Shown: piece by piece, positions 34,801 to 40,358 of the stretch
Numbering within the stretch: position 1 is the stretch's first letter
How the letters are laid out: each line of letters opens with the position of its first letter
From: an uncultured Hungatella sp.
Lineage (GTDB): Bacteria; Bacillota; Clostridia; Lachnospirales; Lachnospiraceae
Assembly: GCA_949879025.1 (NCBI GenBank)
Contig: CATLBO010000018.1
Span: 1-40,358 of the forward strand
DNA length: 40,358 nucleotides
Direction of reading: 5' to 3'
Translations under genes and position numbers: made by a program
The notes under the pieces: generated by a model
Told to the model about the DNA's origin: nothing
Databases searched by the model: none
What the model saw: the letters and a program-made list of their open reading frames with translations, nothing else

Positions 34801-35106
34801 GTGAAAAAGGGGATGATACCTTTCGAATATGCCCGAAAAGCACCGTCTGATAAAGGAACTGGCGAAGAAAAGACGCCTGGTGCCTCAAGGTACACAGCAG
34901 GAGAAGTAGATGTGGAGGAGGAAAGGCGGCTTCTTTATGTCGGAATCACAAGGGCAAAGGAAGAGCTGATTATGACAGGCGCAGGGGAATGCTCTGTATT
35001 TACGGAATGCTTGTCAGACGAAGTGGTTATGCGGGAGAAGTCAGGATCAAGAAACAGCCCATGGAATAGCGGACGGCAGATGAATCTCTTTGAATTTATG
35101 AGTTAA
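31819..35106 (+). CDS. EndoQ-like PHP nuclease fused to UvrD-type helicase
   Basis: A 1095-residue DNA-repair protein. Residues 1-400 resemble endonuclease Q and B. subtilis YqxK: PHP metal motifs DLHIHSRYSR near 5-14, GSGDFTHP near 41-48, PAHIWTPHF near 160 and NSDAHS near 220, then a CxxC...CxxC zinc ribbon near 275-297. About 415-480 is a charged linker. Residues 480-1095 are a superfamily 1 helicase with GPGTGKT near 506-512, LLVDEFQD, GDPNQSIYGFRG, TLHGSKGLEFP and LLYVGITRAKEEL. EndoQ nicks 5' of deaminated bases and abasic sites, and the helicase could unwind from the nick. ATGs at 31819 and 31825 are both possible. Confidence 0.9.
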   Translation: MHMYIADLHIHSRYSRATSRECTPEHLDLWARRKGISLLGSGDFTHPAWRQELSEKLEPAEEGLYVLKDDLRLKDRTAEGACPPRFVISGEISSIYKKNGKVRKVHNLILLPGLKDAEILSQKLETIGNIHSDGRPILGLDSRVLLEITLELCPKAIFVPAHIWTPHFSMFGAFSGFDTIEECFEDLTPYIHAFETGLSSDPPMNWRLSALDRLQMISNSDAHSPAKLGREANMLEIDMSYEGLYEAVQNGKGLAGTIEFFPEEGKYHFDGHRKCHLCLSPREAELYQGKCPVCKKKLTMGVSHRIEQLADRQEGFVRAGAKPFESLVPLPEVIAASTGHSAASMKVQKQYEDMLENLGTEFSILREIPAEDIQKKAGYLVAEGIRRLRKGDVQRFPGFDGEYGIIKLFEPAELESMDGQMNMFAMAGGLGARKGEDKGKDQEEANVQTWETGQKHASEKKDTACEAEKKGIMPEEAAEDSREEGLNEEQLQAVQTISPKTAVVAGPGTGKTKTLVSRILYLLQNRRVKPSEITAVTFTNKAAKEMRKRLEQQLGGKKNTRNLHINTIHGLCYEILKTSGEEFFLADEETALEVAEETVKELEIKERPEKLRQLISRKKTALLEEEAVLEFPYINQASELYNKKLAALHGLDFDDLLVKALELAENRKESLKSFTYLLVDEFQDISPIQYRLIQEWSRGGREVFLIGDPNQSIYGFRGADPGSFGKFEEEQKAEVIRLRKNYRSAPEILKAAQEVLKDFNGLEPVRPSGLPVRLVQTSGEMAEAIFVAKEINRLVGGIDMLDMEEGFSCTGERTPRSFKDIAVLYRTHRQAELLEKCLKKEGIPYVVTGRESFLKEPCVQGSLAFFRSILDDEDQLARKRCLRLLWNLDEGHISQCAYGLLADKYRELLKRRQPQSILSIWQEDMEFSLNPAMEKLRSAAMFYKTMGEMLESIAFGQESDIKRCGGKTYTSDAVALMTLHGSKGLEFPAVILYGVKKGMIPFEYARKAPSDKGTGEEKTPGASRYTAGEVDVEEERRLLYVGITRAKEELIMTGAGECSVFTECLSDEVVMREKSGSRNSPWNSGRQMNLFEFMS

Positions 35107-35170
35107 AGATAATAAGTATGTAGCAAATCCTGTATTTGGGCCGCTTAATAACAGGAGGGAGGAAAAACAG

Positions 35171-35311
35171 ATGGATTCTATGGAAGAGATTTACCAAAAC
35201 CACGCAAAGGCCATATACAGTTTTCTCCTGGCCCGGCTTCAGGACGCAGACACTGCAGAAGAATTGACCCAGGAAACTATTATGAAGGAGGCAGAGAAAG
35301 ATGATATGTAA
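35171..35311 (+). pseudogene. Remnant of an ECF sigma factor gene
   Basis: An intact 46-codon frame with a good AGGAGG site begins like an ECF sigma factor: an IYQNHAKAIYSFLL helix and DADTAEELTQET, the start of region 2. It then ends abruptly as IMKEAEKDDM. Regions 2.3 to 4 are absent. Its stop overlaps the anti-sigma start by eleven bases, as expected of the original C-terminal end. The simplest reading is an in-frame deletion of roughly 110 codons that kept both ends. A short functional peptide cannot be excluded. Confidence 0.7.
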
Positions 35312-36299
35312 GATACCATGCCATTTGATACAGGATTTGCTGCCTGTGTACGCAGACGGGCTTACCAGCCGGCAGACGGCACAAGATATAGAAGGGCATT
35401 TGGAAAACTGTGCAGAATGCAGGGAGAGTTATGAGAAAATGAAGGCTGCCATGGGACGGTCCATGGACAGGGGCAGAGAGGAAAACAGAAAAGAGATTGA
35501 CTACGTAAAAACAGTAAAATCGAGAGATATCCGTAACATAATCTGTGCGGCAGCCATATCGGTACTTGTGATTTTGACGGGAATCGGAGCAAAGCTTTTT
35601 GTTATCGGATCCCCGTCAGAAGCCTATATGACAACATATATTGATGTAGATGAAAAACAGATACACATAGGCGGCGCATTCTGGAATTCGGCTTTGGTCT
35701 ACAGCAGTCATAAGCTGGTGCGGCAGAAAGACGGCACACAAAAACTGGTTGTCTATTCCTGCCTGGCTTCGAAGTGGAACCGAAACGGTGTGTTTAACCT
35801 GACTTTGGACAGGGAAGACGTGGAAAGGCAGGTCGATATAGGAGGAACCGTGGTAAAAAGCGACGGAACCCTTATTAGTAAAACGGCAAATGAGCTTTAC
35901 AAAGCCAAAAATCCTTTTATTGGGGATGCATCAGCCAGTGGCCGCCTGACAGGGATTTTGCATATAGAGGAGCAGCTGGGAGGATTTAAAAACGAACTTC
36001 AGACCGTTGCAGAACCTTATGGATGGACTTTAAGGTATGAGGACAATGTACGCAGCTGCGCCGCATTTGAATCCAGGATGAAAGACTATGGGTGCGTTTT
36101 GCTGGCTCTTATTGATAACTTGGGCGAAATCACCTGGATTTATACTGCAGAAACTGAGGAGGGAACCATAGAACGGGAAACTGTGCTTACGGTTCAGGAG
36201 GCGTCAGAGCATTTAAATGCACCAGTAAAGTCTTTTGGAGAGAGCCCGGAAAAAGTTCAGGAATTACTGGATAAGACAGGCTTATTTAATTTTCAGTAA
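35301..36299 (+). CDS. Zinc-finger anti-sigma factor with one membrane helix
   Basis: A 332-residue protein. Residues 1-45 form a zf-HC2 anti-sigma domain with Cys3, Cys7-His8, HLENC and C..C ligands (HLENCAECRESY near 32-43). One transmembrane segment lies near residues 78-100. The remaining 230 residues are extracytoplasmic, beta-rich and of no family I recognise, so likely a sensor. It should hold an ECF sigma at the membrane until a signal arrives, but the adjacent sigma gene is truncated, so the partner is missing here or lies elsewhere. Its start overlaps the sigma remnant. Confidence 0.78.
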   Translation: MICKIPCHLIQDLLPVYADGLTSRQTAQDIEGHLENCAECRESYEKMKAAMGRSMDRGREENRKEIDYVKTVKSRDIRNIICAAAISVLVILTGIGAKLFVIGSPSEAYMTTYIDVDEKQIHIGGAFWNSALVYSSHKLVRQKDGTQKLVVYSCLASKWNRNGVFNLTLDREDVERQVDIGGTVVKSDGTLISKTANELYKAKNPFIGDASASGRLTGILHIEEQLGGFKNELQTVAEPYGWTLRYEDNVRSCAAFESRMKDYGCVLLALIDNLGEITWIYTAETEEGTIERETVLTVQEASEHLNAPVKSFGESPEKVQELLDKTGLFNFQ

Positions 36300-36342
36300 T
36301 TTTCGGTAATTGAAAGAAATTCTTTTCCCGATGGCCAGAATG

Positions 36343-36351
36343 TGCTATAAT
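36343..36351 (+). promoter_or_regulatory. Extended -10 promoter of the V4R-GGDEF-ackA unit
   Basis: TGCTATAAT at 36343-36351 is an ideal extended -10 element, with only a weak -35 upstream. It leaves a leader of about 115 bases before the V4R gene. A small CTGCAG inverted repeat lies in the leader; I could not recognise a c-di-GMP riboswitch in it. Confidence 0.55.
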
Positions 36352-36475
36352 CAAGGAAACATATTATATTTATCTGCAGTTTACGGTCTGCAGACATGGT
36401 GCGATGTTTTCAGAGGGTGTATGAGAATATTTTTATTATGAAACATACTGGGAAGATATAGAGAAAGGGGTTTCT

Positions 36476-37015
36476 ATGTCTCAAAATATATTTCTTGATT
36501 ATAAAAAGGCATTAACGTTAGACGACTACATGAAAAACAGCATGGAGGGACGCCGTAATCTGGGGAACCAGATTCCTATAACGGTTTATCGGCTTTTTGA
36601 GAATTCTTTTCGGGAAGAGCTGAAAGAGACTTTCGGGGAGGAGGAACAGGTACGTATTTTCCGCAGTGCCGGTTTCCGGGCGGGAGAATACTTTACCAGG
36701 AACTTTCTGGATATTACTTTGCCAATCAACGAATTTTTGGCCCTGCTTTGTGAGAAGATGGAGACATTAAGAATCGGAGTGCTGCATATTGAGGAGATGG
36801 ATCGGGATACAGGCAGATTCATTTTGACAGTATCTGAAGATGCAGACTGTTCCGGACTTCCTATGCTGGGGGAAACTGTGTGCAGCTACGATGAGGGATT
36901 CCTTTCAGGAATTTTGACTACATATACAGGAAAGCCGTACACTGCGCTGGAGACAGACTGTTGGGCTACAGGAGATCGTGTATGCAGATTCTGCGTTGAG
37001 GTTAGTGAGCATTGA
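36476..37015 (+). CDS. V4R-domain small-molecule sensor protein
   Basis: A 179-residue soluble protein. Residues about 30-175 fit the V4R (4-vinyl reductase) domain: FRAGEYFTRNF near 64-74, a CSYDEGFLSG block near 137-146, and the cysteine-rich end ETDCWATGDRVCRFCVE near 158-174. V4R domains bind hydrophobic or aromatic small molecules, or metals through the cysteines, and regulate attached outputs. Here the domain stands alone and the diguanylate cyclase gene begins eleven bases later, so it probably feeds that protein. AAAGGGG precedes the start. Confidence 0.85.
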   Translation: MSQNIFLDYKKALTLDDYMKNSMEGRRNLGNQIPITVYRLFENSFREELKETFGEEEQVRIFRSAGFRAGEYFTRNFLDITLPINEFLALLCEKMETLRIGVLHIEEMDRDTGRFILTVSEDADCSGLPMLGETVCSYDEGFLSGILTTYTGKPYTALETDCWATGDRVCRFCVEVSEH

Positions 37016-37025
37016 AGGAGCAGTC

Positions 37026-38303
37026 ATGGAAAATAGAAATTGTCAGATTCTTTTCGAGTATTTGAAAAGCATTTTGTATGATTCCCAGATTGAAAGGCCG
37101 GATTTGGCAAATCTGGATTCCCCATATGAGAAATTAGGCCAGGGGCTGAAGACTTTGCAGAAATGGGTGGAGGAGATGCGGACTTATTCTGCAGACCTTT
37201 CCAAAGGTTATCTTTCAGGCATCTCCCCGTCAGAAGATAACCCGCTGTGCATGAATCTGAAAAATCTTCATGCCAGCTTAAATCATCTGACCTGGCAGGC
37301 AAAACAAGTAGCGGAGGGAGATTACTCTCAGAAGGTATCTTATCTGGGAGAGTTTTCAGAGGCATTCAACACCATGATCTCCCAGCTGAAAGAGCGGGAA
37401 GACCAGCTGAAGGCGGAAAAAGCAGAGATAGAGAAACAGGCAGAGGTTCTTAACAGTTATAACGAACTTCTTCTGGAACTGACAAGAAAACAGCGGGAAT
37501 GGATTATTATAGTGGATGCCGCTACCAGAAAGATCGTTTACTGCAATAAACGCATCTCAGGGTGCGACGAAGTGAATGACAAAGAATACTGCAGGACTTG
37601 CGGAAGCAGGCTGCCGTTTGTGGATAAGATTCTCTGCTGGGGTGAGAAAGAGCAGCTCCATGCATGGGAAGTCAATGACGGAGACAGCCATTACTATCGG
37701 GTTACCACATTTCCTCTGGAATGGAAGAAGCGGAAAGCTTACGCCCACATTCTTATGGACATTACGGATGAAAAACTGGAAGCCAGGTCTTTGCAGGATA
37801 AAGCTTATCATGATGCTCTGACAGGAATTTACAACAGGGTTTATTTTGATGAGCATATGGAAAGGGTACTGCAGGATGGGAAAACCGTGGTTTTAGGGTA
37901 TCTGGATTTAGATTGCTTAAAGACGGTTAATGACAAGTTCGGCCATGGGGAAGGGGACGAGTATATACGCCGGTTTATTTCCACGGTGCAGAGATATTTC
38001 CGCACCACGGATATTTTTGCGCGGATCGGCGGTGATGAATTCTGCTTGATTTTAAATAATATTTCTAAAAAGGTAGCTGAGGAAAAGCTTACTGCTGCTA
38101 TGGTAGAATTTCAGGGATACCGGGACAGGAAGTATACTCACGGCTTTAGTTTCGGAGTGACAGAGGTTCGCGGGAGGGAAGAGAGACGTACTTTGACGGA
38201 AATCATAAACCAGGTGGACTTGGCTATGTATGAGTGCAAACGGAAGAATAAAGAATTTTACAAGAGGCAGCAGGAGGCGGCGGATGAGAATCTTGGTAAT
38301 TAA
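37026..38303 (+). CDS. Soluble HAMP-like/PAS diguanylate cyclase
   Basis: A 425-residue protein with no transmembrane segment. Residues about 65-125 look like a HAMP helix pair (AKQVAEGDYSQKVSYLGEF) and continue as a coiled coil to about 155. A PAS-like domain with several cysteines lies near 155-255. A GGDEF domain occupies 260-415, with RIGGDEF near 333-339 intact, and an upstream DLDCLKTVNDKFGH block for nucleotide and metal binding. It should make cyclic-di-GMP. HAMP without a membrane anchor is unusual and suggests input from the V4R protein encoded just upstream. GGAG fixes the ATG at 37026. Its last 20 bases overlap acetate kinase. Confidence 0.9.
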   Translation: MENRNCQILFEYLKSILYDSQIERPDLANLDSPYEKLGQGLKTLQKWVEEMRTYSADLSKGYLSGISPSEDNPLCMNLKNLHASLNHLTWQAKQVAEGDYSQKVSYLGEFSEAFNTMISQLKEREDQLKAEKAEIEKQAEVLNSYNELLLELTRKQREWIIIVDAATRKIVYCNKRISGCDEVNDKEYCRTCGSRLPFVDKILCWGEKEQLHAWEVNDGDSHYYRVTTFPLEWKKRKAYAHILMDITDEKLEARSLQDKAYHDALTGIYNRVYFDEHMERVLQDGKTVVLGYLDLDCLKTVNDKFGHGEGDEYIRRFISTVQRYFRTTDIFARIGGDEFCLILNNISKKVAEEKLTAAMVEFQGYRDRKYTHGFSFGVTEVRGREERRTLTEIINQVDLAMYECKRKNKEFYKRQQEAADENLGN

Positions 38304-39489
38304 CAGCGGAAGTTCTTCATTGAAATTCCAGGTTATTGACTCGGAAAGCGAGCAGGTGCTTGCCAAAGGAGTCTGCGAACGGATTGGCATAGACGGGGTT
38401 TTTACCTATAAGACAGACAGAATATCCATAAAAGAACCGGTTGTAATGGAGAATCATACACAGGCAGTACACACGCTGCTGGATACGCTGGTAGATTCTG
38501 AGAAGGGGATTATCAGCGATTTCGGGGAGATAGACGTGATTGGGCACCGCCTGGTACATGGAGGCGAAAAATTTACAGGCTCTGTGGTGGTGACGGATGA
38601 AGTGATTCAGGCTATGACAGAGTGCAACGATCTGGCGCCTCTGCATAATCCGGCGAACCTGATCGGCGTAGATGCGTGTAGGAAGCTGATGCCGGATACG
38701 CTGATGGTGGGAGTGTTTGACACGGCGTTTAACCAGTCGATGGAGCCTAAAGCATACCTTTATGGCCTGCCCTACAGGTACTATGAAAAATATAAGATCC
38801 GGCGTTACGGATTTCACGGAATCAGTCACAAATATGTATCGCAGAGGGCGGCTGAATTTATGGGGCAGGACCTAAGACAGGTAAAAACCATTGTATGCCA
38901 TTTAGGAAACGGAGCCAGCATCAGTGCGGTAAAGTATGGGAAGGTCATTGACAATTCCATGGGCTTTACGCCTCTTGAGGGCCTGGTTATGGGAACCCGA
39001 TGCGGGGATGTAGATCCAGGCGCCCTGGAATTTCTGGCGAAGAAAGAAAACCTGGATTTCCCCCAGGTTATGGCTATTTTGAACCAGGAATCGGGAGTGT
39101 TGGGGATATCCAAGAACTATTCCAGCGACTTCAGGGAACTGAAGGATGCAGAGATTAAGTACAACGAGAAGGCCGCCCTTGCCCGCGAGATTTTTGCTTA
39201 CAAAGTGGCAAAATATGTGGGCAGCTATGCAGCCGCCATGAATGGCGTGGACAATATTGTGTTCACAGCAGGAGTTGGGGAGAACGACTCTGATATCAGA
39301 GAGGAAATATGCAGCTATCTGGAGTTTCTGGGAATCACTCTTGATGAGCTGAAAAACCGGGAACAGTCAGAAGCCGTAAGGATATCAGAGGGGACATCAA
39401 AGGTAAATGTGCTGGTGATACGGACCAATGAGGAATTGGAGATTGCCAGGGAGGCAGCAGAAGTGGCACGGCAGAACGGCGTGAAATAA
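38284..39489 (+). CDS. ackA: Acetate kinase
   Basis: A 401-residue enzyme that interconverts acetyl phosphate plus ADP with acetate plus ATP, the last ATP-yielding step of acetate fermentation. The signatures MRILVINSGSSSLKFQ at the N-terminus, GFHGISHKYV near 180, HLGNGASI near 210 and the late GVGENDS block are all present. AGGAGG lies six bases before the ATG at 38284, inside the cyclase gene. The usual partner pta is not adjacent. The overlap suggests co-translation with the cyclase, which is odd for a housekeeping enzyme. A terminator overlaps its 3' end. Confidence 0.97.
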   Translation: MRILVINSGSSSLKFQVIDSESEQVLAKGVCERIGIDGVFTYKTDRISIKEPVVMENHTQAVHTLLDTLVDSEKGIISDFGEIDVIGHRLVHGGEKFTGSVVVTDEVIQAMTECNDLAPLHNPANLIGVDACRKLMPDTLMVGVFDTAFNQSMEPKAYLYGLPYRYYEKYKIRRYGFHGISHKYVSQRAAEFMGQDLRQVKTIVCHLGNGASISAVKYGKVIDNSMGFTPLEGLVMGTRCGDVDPGALEFLAKKENLDFPQVMAILNQESGVLGISKNYSSDFRELKDAEIKYNEKAALAREIFAYKVAKYVGSYAAAMNGVDNIVFTAGVGENDSDIREEICSYLEFLGITLDELKNREQSEAVRISEGTSKVNVLVIRTNEELEIAREAAEVARQNGVK

Positions 39490-39515
39490 GGGCGTTCTGC
39501 CGTGCCTTTGTCTTT
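39465..39515 (+). terminator. Intrinsic terminator of ackA
   Basis: A perfect 14-base inverted repeat (39465-39478 and 39493-39506) followed by TTTGTCTTT. The left arm lies within the last ackA codons and the right arm ends just before the stop of the convergent regulator gene. Confidence 0.9.
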
Positions 39516-40086
39516 ACGCTTCCAATGGCTTGGGACCAGGCGTACACCGGACCGATGTAAGCCACTCTCCGGCATTCTGGGTCAGGTTTACCAGAACGGA
39601 AAGTATCTGTTCTTGGTCATAATTCCTGCTTCTTATATATGCATAGTAACCGCCGTAGATAGTGTAAGTAAGCACCATATTCTGGACAGGATCAAGACAG
39701 TACTGAGGATATTTTTCTGCAACCATTTCTTTCACGGACTGTTCAATCTTGGAGACGAAAAGACTGCTGCGGCTGTCAGAAAAAAGAATTTGAATAAGGC
39801 GGTCTTGGGACAGGTACCCAAGAAACAGCTGCCTGGCAAATTCTCCGGCGTTTTCCCATATATATTCCGGATGGTCCATTGACTGAATGACGGACAGAAC
39901 CACTTCATTTTCCAGAGAATCGGACAATTCATAAATATCTGCATAATGAGAATAAAAAGTCGATTTATTAATTATGGCCATCTCGCATAATTCTTTGACA
40001 GTGATTTTTTCCAGCGGCCTTTTGGCGCGGAGAGAGAGAAAGGCGTTAATAATGGCCTTTTTTGTTTTTACAATCCGTAAATCCAT
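39514..40086 (-). CDS. TetR/AcrR-family transcriptional regulator
   Basis: A 190-residue regulator. Residues 5-50 carry a TetR-type HTH with ITVKELCEMAIINKSTFYSHYADIYEL, followed by a helical ligand or dimer domain ending in a TetR_C-like segment (VLTYTIYGGYYAYIRS). The ATG at 40086 with GGGAG upstream was chosen over a frame start at 40197. It faces ackA and points away from the repeat array at the window edge. Its target may be the unseen gene to the right, and the ligand is unknown. Confidence 0.85.
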   Translation of the reverse strand: MDLRIVKTKKAIINAFLSLRAKRPLEKITVKELCEMAIINKSTFYSHYADIYELSDSLENEVVLSVIQSMDHPEYIWENAGEFARQLFLGYLSQDRLIQILFSDSRSSLFVSKIEQSVKEMVAEKYPQYCLDPVQNMVLTYTIYGGYYAYIRSRNYDQEQILSVLVNLTQNAGEWLTSVRCTPGPKPLEA

Positions 40087-40191
40087 ATTACAATCTCCCG
40101 ACAATTTCAGAAATAAGTTGTTTATCCTACCGTTGAATAAAATTGCCTGTAGGCGAAAGGCAGGTTTATTTTTATAATGGTATCCAGCCGC

Positions 40192-40358
40192 ACACATCAG
40201 TGCACTTCCTTATTATAATTTGTCAGCACCACGGAGGGTGGTGACCTGCGTGCGCATCAGCGCACTTCCTTATTATAATTTGTCAGCACCAAGGAGGGTG
40301 GTGACCTGCATGCGCATCAGCGCACTTCCTTATTATAATTTGTCAGCACCAAGGAGGG
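40192..40358. repeat. 60-bp tandem repeat array, running off the window
   Basis: Units at 40201-40260, 40261-40320 and 40321-40358 (incomplete) repeat with an exact 60-base period. Unit 1 differs from unit 2 at three positions, and unit 3 is identical to unit 2 over the 38 bases visible. A partial match begins about 40192. Each unit contains a hairpin GTCAGCACC/GGTGGTGAC (one mismatch) around AAGGAG, a TGCGC/GCGCA stem and a TATAAT. Because 60 is 20 codons, one forward frame stays open and spells MRISALPYYNLSAPRRVVTC per unit. Confidence 0.9.

Noticed and set aside
36352-36475. c-di-GMP riboswitch in the leader of the V4R-GGDEF genes
   Set aside because: The leader has only a small CTGCAG hairpin and none of the conserved GEMM core sequences.
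40192-40358. CRISPR array at the right edge
   Set aside because: The whole 60-base unit repeats; there are no unique spacers between short repeats, and no cas genes are in the window.

Overview
The window looks like chromosome from a Clostridia-class Firmicute, most likely a Lachnospiraceae gut anaerobe. This rests on strong AGGAGG-type ribosome sites, moderate GC, NERD, V4R and LRR/MoxR genes of the kind common in that family, a BioY/BirA biotin operator, acetate kinase, and a sigma-54 cysteine-degradation module resembling the one in Clostridioides difficile. No rRNA, tRNA, intact insertion sequence or CRISPR array was seen. Family calls come from reading motifs, not from database searches.

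Left part (1-4040): a short intergenic edge with small direct repeats, then a low-molecular-weight tyrosine phosphatase, a BceAB-like ABC ATPase and permease, and a Gfo/Idh/MocA oxidoreductase closed by a long inverted repeat.

Defence block (4100-12238): a sigma-70-like promoter precedes a NERD-HRDC nuclease-like gene and then a complete Wadjet system: jetA (kleisin-like), jetB, jetC (SMC/MukB-like ATPase) and jetD (Toprim-type nuclease subunit). An aspartate-dehydrogenase-like enzyme, a D-2-hydroxyacid-dehydrogenase-like protein that lacks the usual catalytic residues, and acylphosphatase follow on the same strand up to a strong GC-rich hairpin near 14300.

Sulfur/cysteine block (14343-24877): a leftward operon (MalY/PatB-type C-S lyase, DAACS symporter, RidA, then a glutaredoxin-like protein), a rightward CoA-disulfide reductase-rhodanese fusion, a sigma-54 enhancer-binding regulator, a cysteine desulfidase and rpoN itself. 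Three matching -24/-12 promoters stand in front of the lyase, the reductase-rhodanese and the desulfidase. A repeated TTAACCA-type motif, a candidate activator site, lies upstream of all three. The genes make sense together as cysteine/cystine uptake, breakdown to pyruvate, ammonia and sulfide, scavenging of 2-aminoacrylate, and persulfide/disulfide handling.

Middle-right part (25158-31659): an LRR protein, a VWA/DUF2201-like protein whose HExxH has become HMVLH, and a MoxR ATPase form a putative chaperone-like operon. Then come a secreted His/Cys-rich protein with three 25-residue repeats, an exported metallo-beta-lactamase-fold protein, and bioY under a textbook BirA operator.

Right part (31819-40358): a fusion of an EndoQ-like PHP nuclease with a UvrD helicase; a zinc-finger anti-sigma gene whose partner sigma gene is reduced to 46 codons; a V4R sensor next to a soluble HAMP/PAS/GGDEF protein; acetate kinase; a TetR-like regulator; and a 60-bp tandem repeat array running off the edge.

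An interspersed structured repeat of about 95 bp occurs twice, each time inside an operon (15178 and 27498).
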